Below, piece after piece: positions 1 through 6,838 of a stretch of 8,528 bases of DNA. The position numbers and the translations under genes were made by a program. The notes below the pieces were generated by a model. The model ran no database searches, was not told where the DNA came from, and saw only the letters and a program-made list of their open reading frames with translations. The number at the start of each line of letters is the position of its first letter. Positions within the stretch are counted from its first letter, which is position 1. The DNA lies in contig CAIOPD010000047.1 of NCBI GenBank assembly GCA_903860085.1, positions 1 to 8,528 of the forward strand, in the 5' to 3' direction. The DNA comes from an uncultured Pseudomonadota bacterium (GTDB lineage: Bacteria; Pseudomonadota; Gammaproteobacteria; Burkholderiales; Methylophilaceae).

Positions 1-615
1 ATTGCGTTAGGCTTGGATTATCGTGAAGGTTTCATTAAAAATCGCTATATTGGCCGTACGTTCATTATGCCGGGTCAAGCCTTGCGTAAAAAATCGGTAC
101 GCCAAAAATTAAATCCTATCGGCATAGAGTTTAAAGGCAAAAATGTATTATTGGTCGATGATTCGATTGTGCGTGGCACCACCTCACAACAAATCGTACA
201 AATGGCCAGAGACGCTGGTGCTAATAAGGTTTACTTTGCTTCAGCTGCGCCACCAGTACGTTTTCCTAATGTGTACGGCATTGATATGCCTAGCCGCGAT
301 GAATTGCTTGCGACGGATCGTACTGACGAGCAAATTTGTCAGGAAATTGGTGCCGATGCGCTTATCTATCAAGACTTAGATGCGTTGGTTGCTGGTGTCC
401 AGTTGAGTAACCCTAGTATTAAGAATTTCGATTGCTCCTGTTTTGATGGAAAATACGTTACGGGTGATATCGATGAAGCATATTTAGCTAACATCGAAGC
501 TGCGCGCGGTGATGGAAGTGGAAACGCGAAGCCATCTAATTCAAGCACGCAGATGGATTTAAATCTGATTGAAAGTGAAGATTTCGAAGAGTCTGCGGAA
601 GCGCTTCCGCAATAA
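1..615 (+). CDS. purF: Amidophosphoribosyltransferase PurF, C-terminal part (5' end outside window)
   Basis: This enzyme makes 5-phosphoribosylamine from PRPP and glutamine, the first committed step of cytoplasmic de novo purine synthesis. The reading frame is open from base 1, so the fragment is the last 204 residues of a protein that is about 505 residues in E. coli; the N-terminal glutaminase domain lies outside the window. The phosphoribosyltransferase PRPP loop is clear at fragment residues 49-61 (VLLVDDSIVRGTT, bases 145-183), followed by the family blocks ASAAPPVRFPNVYGIDMPS and IGADALIYQDLDAL. The C-terminal tail is divergent, acidic and Ser-rich, as in other PurF proteins. A TTG at base 13 is not the start; homology runs through it. 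The stop is 18 bases before metZ, which suggests a shared transcript. Nothing in the visible part looks broken. Confidence 0.97.
   Translation: MALGLDYREGFIKNRYIGRTFIMPGQALRKKSVRQKLNPIGIEFKGKNVLLVDDSIVRGTTSQQIVQMARDAGANKVYFASAAPPVRFPNVYGIDMPSRDELLATDRTDEQICQEIGADALIYQDLDALVAGVQLSNPSIKNFDCSCFDGKYVTGDIDEAYLANIEAARGDGSGNAKPSNSSTQMDLNLIESEDFEESAEALPQ
594..611. repeat. Perfect 18-bp palindrome at the purF 3' end
   Basis: TGCGGAAGCGCTTCCGCA is a perfect 9+9 inverted repeat lying over the last codons of purF (encoding AEALPQ) and ending just before the stop codon. As RNA it could form a stem of seven mostly G-C pairs with a GCGC loop. The nearest T run (629-633) begins 17 bases later, so it is not a standard intrinsic terminator. 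The AAGCGCTT core with central CG resembles LacI/GalR-family operators, which is only a resemblance. A role as attenuator, mRNA stabiliser or protein site is possible but unproven. Confidence 0.6.
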
Positions 616-617
616 AC

Positions 618-624
618 GAGCGAG
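618..624 (+). promoter_or_regulatory. Probable ribosome binding site of metZ
   Basis: The G-rich stretch GAGCGAG lies 9 bases before the ATG at 634 and just after the purF stop. It is an imperfect match to the anti-Shine-Dalgarno sequence but is the only purine-rich element in the short gap, and it supports ATG 634 as the start. Confidence 0.45.
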
Positions 625-633
625 TCAATTTTT

Positions 634-1824
634 ATGAAAACACCAAAATACCATCCAGAAACGCTTAGTGTACGAGCTGGTAGTGAGGCTACTGAATTCG
701 GCGAGAACTCGGAAGCTTTATTTTTAAACTCCAGCTTCAGGTTTAAAAATGCTGCGCAAGCAGCTGCACGTTTTGGCGGCACAGAACCGGGTAATATTTA
801 TTCGCGTTTTACCAATCCTACTGTCACTATGTTTCAAAACAAACTGGCGGCATTAGAGGGTGCGGAGCAATGTGTAGCAACCTCTAGTGGTATGTCTGCC
901 ATATTGGCTTGTGTCATGGGTTTATGTTCTGCTGGTGATCATATTGTTGCCTCGCGCAGTATTTTTGGCACCAGTGTGCAATTGTTCTCTAACATCCTCA
1001 AGCGCTGGGGTTTGGAAGTTAGCTTTGTGTCGCTGACACATCCGGAAGAGTGGACAGCGGCGGTAAATAGCAAGACTAAATTATTTTTTGTTGAAACCCC
1101 CTCAAATCCGCTGACGGAAGTTTGTGATATTCGTGTTCTGGCGGATATCGCTCATCAAGCAGGTGCTTATTTAGTCGTTGATAACTGCTTCTGCACTCCC
1201 GCTATACAAAAGCCATTAACACTTGGCGCTGATATTATTATTCATTCAGCAACAAAGTATATAGACGGGCAGGGTAGATGTTTGGGTGGTGCAGTTTTAG
1301 GCAGTAAAGAGCTTATGGAGCCTGTATATGGATTCTTACGTACTGCTGGCGTAACTATGAGTGCATTTAATGCTTGGGTATTTTTAAAAGGTCTAGAAAC
1401 GCTTTATGTACGCATGGAAGCGCATTCAAGTAAAGCGCTTGCGCTTGCAACTTGGTTGGAGGCGCAACCACAAGTGACCCGCGTATACTATCCAGGCTTA
1501 GCATCACATCCGCAACATGCGTTAGCAATGCAACAACAGTTGAGCGGTGGTGGCATTGTGAGTTTTGAAGTTAAGGCTAAAGCTGGGCAATCTCAGCAGG
1601 AAGCTGCATGGGCTTTAATTGATGCCACTAAGCTTATTTCAATTACAGCTAATTTGGGTGATGCCAAAAGCACCATCACACACCCAGCTAGCACGACGCA
1701 TAGTCGTGTGACGCAAGAAGCTCGCACAGCGGCAGGTATCGGTGACAGCTTGGTTAGAATCGCGGTAGGTTTAGAGCATGTAGAAGACTTAATTGCTGAC
1801 TTGCAGGTATTGTCGCAAGCATAA
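634..1824 (+). CDS. metZ: O-succinylhomoserine sulfhydrylase (PLP-dependent)
   Basis: The product is a 396-residue member of the Cys/Met-metabolism PLP enzyme family. MetZ makes homocysteine directly from O-succinylhomoserine and sulfide, bypassing cystathionine. Visible family blocks are YSRFTNPT (56-63), SSGMSAI (84-90, cofactor phosphate region), ETPSNPLT (154-161), VVDNCFCTP (181-189, with the Asp that contacts the PLP ring) and SATKYIDGQGR (205-215), in which Lys208 should form the Schiff base. The DGQGR sequence after the lysine and the length near 400 favour MetZ over MetB or the longer MetY; O-acetylhomoserine as the real substrate cannot be excluded. It follows purF by 18 bases, an arrangement also known in Pseudomonas and other proteobacteria. 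No terminator hairpin with a T run is seen after the stop. No SAM or other methionine riboswitch is visible in the short leader. Confidence 0.92.
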   Translation: MKTPKYHPETLSVRAGSEATEFGENSEALFLNSSFRFKNAAQAAARFGGTEPGNIYSRFTNPTVTMFQNKLAALEGAEQCVATSSGMSAILACVMGLCSAGDHIVASRSIFGTSVQLFSNILKRWGLEVSFVSLTHPEEWTAAVNSKTKLFFVETPSNPLTEVCDIRVLADIAHQAGAYLVVDNCFCTPAIQKPLTLGADIIIHSATKYIDGQGRCLGGAVLGSKELMEPVYGFLRTAGVTMSAFNAWVFLKGLETLYVRMEAHSSKALALATWLEAQPQVTRVYYPGLASHPQHALAMQQQLSGGGIVSFEVKAKAGQSQQEAAWALIDATKLISITANLGDAKSTITHPASTTHSRVTQEARTAAGIGDSLVRIAVGLEHVEDLIADLQVLSQA

Positions 1825-1910
1825 ATTTGGTAGGTAATCTAAAAGCTAGGTTAATAATCTTGCATGATCGCTACATCAATACCTTTGTAAAATGTCCCGC
1901 CATGCCTCGT

Positions 1911-1923
1911 ATTTCAGTGAAAT
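1911..1923. repeat. 13-bp palindrome between metZ and gyrA
   Basis: ATTTCA-G-TGAAAT is a perfect 6+6 inverted repeat about one central base. The centre is too tight for a good RNA hairpin, so a protein-binding site is the likelier role if it has any. Such short AT-rich palindromes also arise by chance. Confidence 0.3.
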
Positions 1924-1931
1924 CCCAAACA

Positions 1932-1959
1932 ATTTTAATCCGAATTTAATTCTTAAAAT
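1932..1959. repeat. Inverted repeat ATTTTAA / TTAAAAT upstream of gyrA
   Basis: The arms at 1932-1938 and 1953-1959 are exact reverse complements. They enclose a second smaller inverted repeat, GAATT-T-AATTC (1942-1952). The element is A+T only in its outer arms, and no T run follows the second arm, so it makes a poor terminator for metZ. It could be an operator or nucleoid-protein site, or simply AT-rich chance. Confidence 0.3.
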
Positions 1960-1969
1960 ATCTATGCAT

Positions 1970-1998
1970 CGTACCGCATGCTAATGCGTTCCAGTACG
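1970..1998. repeat. Two-part stem CGTAC.CGCAT / ATGCG.GTACG upstream of gyrA
   Basis: Arms 1970-1974 and 1994-1998 (CGTAC/GTACG) and arms 1975-1979 and 1984-1988 (CGCAT/ATGCG) can pair as one 10-bp stem. It has a GCTA loop and a five-base bulge, TTCCA, on the 3' side. It lies upstream of the predicted gyrA transcription start and is not followed by a T run. Function unknown. Confidence 0.35.
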
Positions 1999-2009
1999 GC
2001 GTAAAATCT

Positions 2010-2042
2010 ACAAATTCCAGCCTTTTTTATGCTAGAATTTGT
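2010..2042. repeat. Long inverted repeat overlapping the gyrA -10 region
   Basis: ACAAATTC (2010-2017) and GAATTTGT (2035-2042) are exact reverse complements. After one mismatch, AGC (2019-2021) pairs with GCT (2031-2033), giving 11 pairs around a T-rich loop. The right arm contains part of the predicted -10 element, so a protein bound here, or cruciform extrusion under supercoiling, would be placed to affect gyrA transcription. That role is inferred from position alone. Confidence 0.45.
2030..2038 (+). promoter_or_regulatory. Predicted extended -10 promoter of gyrA
   Basis: TGCTAGAAT is an extended -10 element (TGn followed by TAGAAT, five of six to consensus). The best -35 candidate, TACAAA at 2009-2014 with an 18-base spacer, is poor (three of six), which fits an extended -10 promoter. 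Transcription would begin near 2045, giving a leader of about 30 bases. No good Shine-Dalgarno sequence is visible before the gyrA ATG; AAAG at 2061-2064 is the only weak candidate. Confidence 0.5.
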
Positions 2043-2075
2043 GCTACATAAAAACCATTTAAAGTTAGTCTACAC

Positions 2076-4646
2076 ATGGATCAATTCGCTAAAGAAACCC
2101 TGCCAATCAGCTTAGAAGATGAGATGCGCCGTTCATACCTAGATTACGCAATGAGCGTGATCGTAGGCCGCGCACTTCCTGATGTGCGGGATGGTTTAAA
2201 ACCAGTGCATAGACGTGTTTTATTTGCCATGCATGAATTATCAAATGACTACAATAAACCGTATAAAAAATCTGCACGTATTGTCGGGGATGTGATCGGT
2301 AAATACCATCCTCACGGTGATACTGCTGTTTACGATACGATCGTGCGTATGGCGCAAGATTTTAGTCTTCGCTATATGTTGGTGGATGGTCAGGGTAACT
2401 TTGGTTCAGTCGATGGTGATAATGCAGCGGCAATGCGATATACCGAAATTCGTATGTCAAAAATTGCACATGAATTATTAGCTGACATTGACAAAGAAAC
2501 TGTTGATTTTGGTCCTAACTATGATGGCAGTGAGCATGAGCCGCTAATCATGCCTGCACGTATTCCGAATCTACTGATTAATGGTAGTTCTGGGATTGCT
2601 GTTGGTATGGCAACTAATATTCCACCTCATAATTTAAACGAAGTATTAGATGCTTGTTTTGCTTTGCTTAAAGACCCTGAAATGGGCATTGAAGAATTAA
2701 TTGAACTCGTTCCAGCACCAGACTTTCCAACTGCCGGTATTATTTATGGCACGGTAGGGGTGAAAGAAGGCTATCGCACTGGACGTGGTCGTGTCGTCAT
2801 GCGTGGGCGTACCCATGTTGAAGACTTAGAGCGTGGGGGTCGTCAGGCTTTAATCGTTGACGAGTTACCATACCAAGTTAATAAAAAAACCTTCGTTGAG
2901 AAAATTGCTGAACTAGTTAACGAGAAAAAAATAGAAGGTATCTCTGACTTACGTGATGAATCAGATAAATCTGGTATGCGCGTAGTGATTGAGTTAAAAC
3001 GTGGCGAGATTGCTGAGGTTGTTTTAAATAACCTATACAAGCAAACGCAATTGCAAGACACCTTTGGTATGAACATGGTGGCCTTACTTGATGGTCAGCC
3101 GCGATTACTAAATCTTAAACAAATGTTGGAAGCATTCTTACGCCATAGACGCGAAGTAATTACGCGCCGCACAGTATTTGAGCTTAAAAAAGCGCGCGCA
3201 CGTGGACATGTGTTAGAAGGTTTGGCTGTAGCACTTGCCAACGTTGATGACATGATTACGCTCATTAAAGCTGCGCCAACGCCACCTGAAGCTAAAGTAG
3301 ACTTGATGGCGAAAATTTGGCAATCGCCAGTAGTGGAAGAAATGCTTAAACGTGCAGCTATGGAAGCTTCACGCCCTGAAGGTATGAGTGTTGACTTTGG
3401 GTTAACGCCTAATGGTTATAAGTTAAGTGATGTTCAGGCGCAAGAAATTCTGCAAATGCGTTTGCAACGTTTAACTGGTCTTGAGCAAGATAAAATAGTT
3501 AGTGAATACAAAGAAGTGATGGATATTATTGCAGACTTGCTTAATATTTTGGCTACACCGTCACGCGTTACCACTATTATTACTGATGAACTGACTGAGA
3601 TCAGAAAGCAGTTTGGTGATAAACGCCGTAGTGAAATTGTCGTGAATGCCCAAGATTTATCATTAGAAGATTTCATTACCCCGCAAGACGTAGTAGTGAC
3701 ACTATCACATACGGGTTATGTGAAATCGCAGCCTTTAGATGAGTACCGTGCGCAACGTCGTGGCGGTCGAGGTAAGCAAGCAGCACCTACTAAAGAAGAT
3801 GACTTTATCGACAAGATGTTTGTCGCGAATACGCATGATTACATTTTATGCTTTAGTAGCCGTGGACGTGTCTACTGGCTAAAAGTATACGAGGTACCAC
3901 AAGGTAGTCGTATTGGTCGTGGTAAGCCAATTGTGAATCTGTTCCCGCTTGAAGAAGGCGAAAAGATTAACGCCATTCTTTCAGTGAAAGAATTTGACGA
4001 AAATCACTACATCTTCATGGCAACCGCGCGCGGTACTGTTAAGAAAACAGCCTTAATAGAATTTGCTAATCCACGTAAGTCAGGCATTATTGCCATTAAT
4101 TTAGATGACGATGACTACTTGATTGGTGCTGAAGTGACTAATGGCTCAAATGATATCGTGCTGATTTCTAATGGCGGTAAAGCGGTATGGTTTGATGAGG
4201 AAGATGTCCGTGGTATGGGCCGTAATACCCGTGGTGTACGTGGTATGAAGCTACAAAAAGATCAGCAAGTATTATCTCTACTTATAGCTGAAGACGATAA
4301 ACAAACTGTATTAGTGGCCACTGAAAATGGCTATGGAAAACGTACCGTATTGGCTGATTTCCGCCACTCTGGTCGTGGTACGCAAGGCGTGAAAGCCATT
4401 GCCATCAGCGAGCGTAATGGTTTGGTGGTGACAGCGAAGTTAGTGAACGATGAAGATGAAATTATGCTAATCACTACTGGTGGTGTGCTTATTCGCACAC
4501 GCGTTCACGAAATTCGTGAGCTTGGCCGTGCGACACAAGGCGTTAAGTTGATTAATTTGGGTGAAGGTGAAAAGCTTTCAGGTCTAGAGAAAATTGTTGA
4601 AACTGATGACGGTGATCTTGAGTCAAGTGTAGAAGACGAATCTTAA
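2076..4646 (+). CDS. gyrA: DNA gyrase subunit A
   Basis: GyrA is the DNA breakage-reunion subunit of gyrase (A2B2), which introduces negative supercoils using ATP bound by GyrB. The protein has 856 residues (E. coli 875). The N-terminal winged-helix region holds Arg121 and catalytic Tyr122 (codon 2439-2441) in AMRYTEIR. The quinolone-resistance region reads HPHGDTAVYD, with Thr83 and Asp87 in E. coli numbering. The tower and coiled-coil region follows to about residue 525. The C-terminal DNA-wrapping domain opens with the GyrA box QRRGGRG at 560-566 (bases 3753-3773), which marks it as gyrase rather than topoisomerase IV ParC. The last 15 residues contain eight acidic ones, like the regulatory acidic tail of E. 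coli GyrA. The ATG at 2076 gives the usual proteobacterial N-terminus MDQFAKETLPISLEDEMRRS. It has its own predicted promoter, and serC follows after 16 bases. Confidence 0.98.
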   Translation: MDQFAKETLPISLEDEMRRSYLDYAMSVIVGRALPDVRDGLKPVHRRVLFAMHELSNDYNKPYKKSARIVGDVIGKYHPHGDTAVYDTIVRMAQDFSLRYMLVDGQGNFGSVDGDNAAAMRYTEIRMSKIAHELLADIDKETVDFGPNYDGSEHEPLIMPARIPNLLINGSSGIAVGMATNIPPHNLNEVLDACFALLKDPEMGIEELIELVPAPDFPTAGIIYGTVGVKEGYRTGRGRVVMRGRTHVEDLERGGRQALIVDELPYQVNKKTFVEKIAELVNEKKIEGISDLRDESDKSGMRVVIELKRGEIAEVVLNNLYKQTQLQDTFGMNMVALLDGQPRLLNLKQMLEAFLRHRREVITRRTVFELKKARARGHVLEGLAVALANVDDMITLIKAAPTPPEAKVDLMAKIWQSPVVEEMLKRAAMEASRPEGMSVDFGLTPNGYKLSDVQAQEILQMRLQRLTGLEQDKIVSEYKEVMDIIADLLNILATPSRVTTIITDELTEIRKQFGDKRRSEIVVNAQDLSLEDFITPQDVVVTLSHTGYVKSQPLDEYRAQRRGGRGKQAAPTKEDDFIDKMFVANTHDYILCFSSRGRVYWLKVYEVPQGSRIGRGKPIVNLFPLEEGEKINAILSVKEFDENHYIFMATARGTVKKTALIEFANPRKSGIIAINLDDDDYLIGAEVTNGSNDIVLISNGGKAVWFDEEDVRGMGRNTRGVRGMKLQKDQQVLSLLIAEDDKQTVLVATENGYGKRTVLADFRHSGRGTQGVKAIAISERNGLVVTAKLVNDEDEIMLITTGGVLIRTRVHEIRELGRATQGVKLINLGEGEKLSGLEKIVETDDGDLESSVEDES

Positions 4647-4662
4647 ATATTTAGCTATTTTG

Positions 4663-5742
4663 ATGAAAAAAATCTACAACTTTTCTGCGGGTCCTGCTGT
4701 ATTACCAAGACCAGTGTTAGAGCGTGCTCAAGCTGAAATGCTAGATTGGCATGGCTCTGGCATGAGCGTGATGGAAATGTCACACCGTGGTAAAGAGTTT
4801 ACTGGCATACTTGCTAAAACAGAAGCTGATTTGCGCACGCTACTGAATATTCCAGTGAATTACAAAGTGTTGTTTTTGCAAGGTGGTGCCATTGCAGAAA
4901 ATGCGATGATTCCCTTGAATTTACTGGGTGACAAATCTGCAGATTATGCAATTACTGGGGGCTGGAGTAAGCGCAGTGTTGAAGATGCTAGCGCTTACGG
5001 CCATATTAATGTTGTTGCCAATAGCGAGAATGATCACTTTACGCATGTGCCAGCTTATGCTGATTGGAAGTTAGATCAGGACGCAGCCTATTTGCATGTA
5101 TGTACGAATGAAACAATGAGTGGCGTTGAGTTTGATGGTCTTCCTGATAGCCATGGTGTGCCTATCGTGGCTGATATGTCGTCACATATACTGTCCCGTG
5201 TCATTGATGTTAGCCAATATGGTGTCATCTATGGTGGTGCACAGAAAAATATTGGTCCTGCAGGATTGTGTATCGTCATTGTGCGGGATGATTTGCTAGA
5301 TCGCGCATCACCGCTAACCCCAGCTGTATTTAACTGGAAAGCTCAGGCGGAAAATCATTCGATGATTAATACCCCTGCAACCTACAGTATTTATATTGCC
5401 GGCTTGGTGTTTGAATGGTTAATCGCTGAAGGTGGGGTGGCGGCTATAGAGCAGAAAAATATTGCTAAAGCGAAGTTGCTTTATGATTATATTGATCGCA
5501 CTAAATTTTATGCCAATCATGTAGCAGTTAATAATCGTTCACGCATGAATATTCCATTTTTCTTAGCTGACGAGGGCTTGAATGATGCGTTTTTGAAGGG
5601 TGCGGAAGCTCAAGGTTTACTTCAACTTAAGGGTCATCGAAATGTTGGCGGTATGCGTGCTAGCATTTACAATGCAATGCCAATTTCAGGCGTTGAAGCC
5701 TTGGTATCTTATATGCAACAATTTGAATCTACACATTCATAA
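4663..5742 (+). CDS. serC: Phosphoserine aminotransferase
   Basis: SerC moves the amino group of glutamate to 3-phosphohydroxypyruvate, making phosphoserine for serine synthesis. In many proteobacteria it also acts on the erythrose-derived intermediate of the pyridoxal phosphate pathway. The 359-residue protein begins with the hallmark NFSAGPAVLP (7-16). Other blocks are EMSHRGKEF (38-46, substrate-binding His-Arg), FLQGGA (71-76), Trp101, and GGAQKNIGPAG (191-201) with Lys195 as the PLP lysine. The AENAMIPLN variant after the QGGA loop matches what I recall of betaproteobacterial SerC. The start is taken as ATG 4663; an adjacent TTG at 4660 would add one residue but is less likely. No clear ribosome binding site is visible in the 16-base gap after gyrA, so translation may depend partly on coupling. 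Its TAA overlaps the pheA ATG by one base. Confidence 0.96.
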   Translation: MKKIYNFSAGPAVLPRPVLERAQAEMLDWHGSGMSVMEMSHRGKEFTGILAKTEADLRTLLNIPVNYKVLFLQGGAIAENAMIPLNLLGDKSADYAITGGWSKRSVEDASAYGHINVVANSENDHFTHVPAYADWKLDQDAAYLHVCTNETMSGVEFDGLPDSHGVPIVADMSSHILSRVIDVSQYGVIYGGAQKNIGPAGLCIVIVRDDLLDRASPLTPAVFNWKAQAENHSMINTPATYSIYIAGLVFEWLIAEGGVAAIEQKNIAKAKLLYDYIDRTKFYANHVAVNNRSRMNIPFFLADEGLNDAFLKGAEAQGLLQLKGHRNVGGMRASIYNAMPISGVEALVSYMQQFESTHS

Positions 5743-6824
5743 TGTCAGAACAACTTAAACAACATCGCGACCAAATCGATGCCATTGATGAGCAGGTATT
5801 AAAGCTGGTCAATGAGCGCGCTAAACTAGCACGCCATATCGGCAGTTTAAAAAATGATGGCGTAATCTATCGACCTGAGCGCGAAGCGCAGGTGTTGAGG
5901 CGTTTACAGGCTAGTAATGCGGGACCACTTTCTAATGAAGCTGTCAGTAACGTATTTCGTGCCGTGATGTCTAATTGCCGTGCGCTGGAAAAAGAATTGT
6001 CTATCGCTTTTTTAGGCCCACTTGGAACCTACAGTGAAGAAGCTGCGCTTAAGCAGTTTGGTCTTGGTTGCAGTGCGGTTGTTTGTGGCTCAATTGATGA
6101 AGTGTTTCGTACCGTTGAATCTGGACAAGCTGATTATGGCGTGGTGCCAGTCGAAAACTCTACTGAAGGCGCTATCGGACTAACACTAGATTTATTGCTA
6201 GCGAGCCCATTAAAAATTTGTGGCGAAATATCTCTACCGATTCACCATTGCTTGCTTTCTAGTCAAACTGATATCAGCAAGATTAGCCATATTTTTTCAC
6301 ACGTACAATCACTTGCGCAGTGCCATGAGTGGTTGAATCGCATGATGCCCAACGCAACGCGTGAGGCAGTGACAAGTAATGCGCGTGCAGCACAGATGAT
6401 TCATGATCTAGTTGCAAGTGAAGATACGTTTGCAGCAGCGATAGCCAGTAAACGTGCAGCAGAGCTATTTAATCTCAATGTGTTAGCTGAAAATATTGAA
6501 GATGACACTAAAAATACCACACGATTCTTAGTGATTGGTCAGCATGATGTTGCGTCTTCAGGTACGGATAAGACTTCATTGGTGATGACTACTAAAAATA
6601 AACCAGGCGCGATGATTGACTTACTAGAGCCACTATCTCGGCATGGCGTCAGTATGACCAAGCTAGAGTCGCGACCTTCTAAGCAGAATCTTTGGGATTA
6701 TGTATTTTTTGTCGATATTGAAGGTCATCAAACTGATGAGAATGTGCAGGCTGCCTTGCAGGACTTGCAAACGCGAGCATCACTTCTCAAGGTGTTGGGT
6801 TCGTATCCAGTCGCTGTGATTTAA
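5742..6824 (+). CDS. pheA: Bifunctional chorismate mutase / prephenate dehydratase (P-protein)
   Basis: PheA converts chorismate to prephenate and then to phenylpyruvate, the committed branch to phenylalanine. The 360-residue protein has three parts. Residues 1-85 form an AroQ-type helical chorismate mutase, with Arg9, Arg26, Lys37 and Glu48 at the expected active-site spacing. Residues 87-267 form the dehydratase, with FLGPLGTYSEEAA (90-102), VVPVENSTEGAI (134-145) and the catalytic TRF (260-262). Residues 279-355 form an ACT regulatory domain carrying PGAMIDLL and ESRP (309-312), so feedback inhibition by phenylalanine is likely. The mutase domain begins directly with SEQLKQHRDQID, as in the compact P-proteins of Pseudomonas. 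The ATG overlaps the serC stop (TAATG) and no Shine-Dalgarno sequence is evident, so translation is probably coupled to serC. No attenuator leader is present. Confidence 0.97.
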   Translation: MSEQLKQHRDQIDAIDEQVLKLVNERAKLARHIGSLKNDGVIYRPEREAQVLRRLQASNAGPLSNEAVSNVFRAVMSNCRALEKELSIAFLGPLGTYSEEAALKQFGLGCSAVVCGSIDEVFRTVESGQADYGVVPVENSTEGAIGLTLDLLLASPLKICGEISLPIHHCLLSSQTDISKISHIFSHVQSLAQCHEWLNRMMPNATREAVTSNARAAQMIHDLVASEDTFAAAIASKRAAELFNLNVLAENIEDDTKNTTRFLVIGQHDVASSGTDKTSLVMTTKNKPGAMIDLLEPLSRHGVSMTKLESRPSKQNLWDYVFFVDIEGHQTDENVQAALQDLQTRASLLKVLGSYPVAVI

Positions 6825-6825
6825 C

Positions 6826-6830
6826 TAAGG
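6826..6830 (+). promoter_or_regulatory. Ribosome binding site of hisC
   Basis: TAAGG lies just after the pheA stop and 8 bases before the hisC ATG at 6839. It is the clearest Shine-Dalgarno match in the window and fixes the hisC start. Confidence 0.65.
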
Positions 6831-6838
6831 TTTTTTGT

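Noticed and set aside
369..782. A 137-codon open frame on the minus strand across the purF-metZ junction
   Set aside because: It is antisense to two well-conserved genes and has no recognisable protein motifs. It is a shadow of their codon use.
1433..1446. Local repeat GCGCTTGCGCTT in metZ sharing AAGCGCTT with the purF-end palindrome
   Set aside because: It encodes an alternating Ala-Leu helix segment and the shared core is only eight bases, so it is explained by coding.
1888..1893. TAAAAT at 1888, and similar hexamers at 1954 and 2002, as alternative gyrA promoters
   Set aside because: None has a -35 match at 16-18 bases. The element at 2030-2038 has a TGn extension and a sensible distance to gyrA.
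1825..1930. A possible intrinsic terminator after metZ
   Set aside because: I looked for a GC-rich stem followed by a T run and found none. The nearest dyads are AT-rich or lack T runs, so metZ termination cannot be placed.
1892..1984. A 30-codon open frame between metZ and gyrA starting at ATG 1892
   Set aside because: It has no ribosome binding site, its composition is unlike its neighbours (Asn-rich, from AT-rich DNA), and it covers the inverted repeats. Nothing supports translation.
4660..4662. TTG at 4660 as the serC start
   Set aside because: ATG follows immediately at 4663 and gives the usual short lead into NFSAGPAVLP. The TTG would add one residue with no better ribosome binding site.
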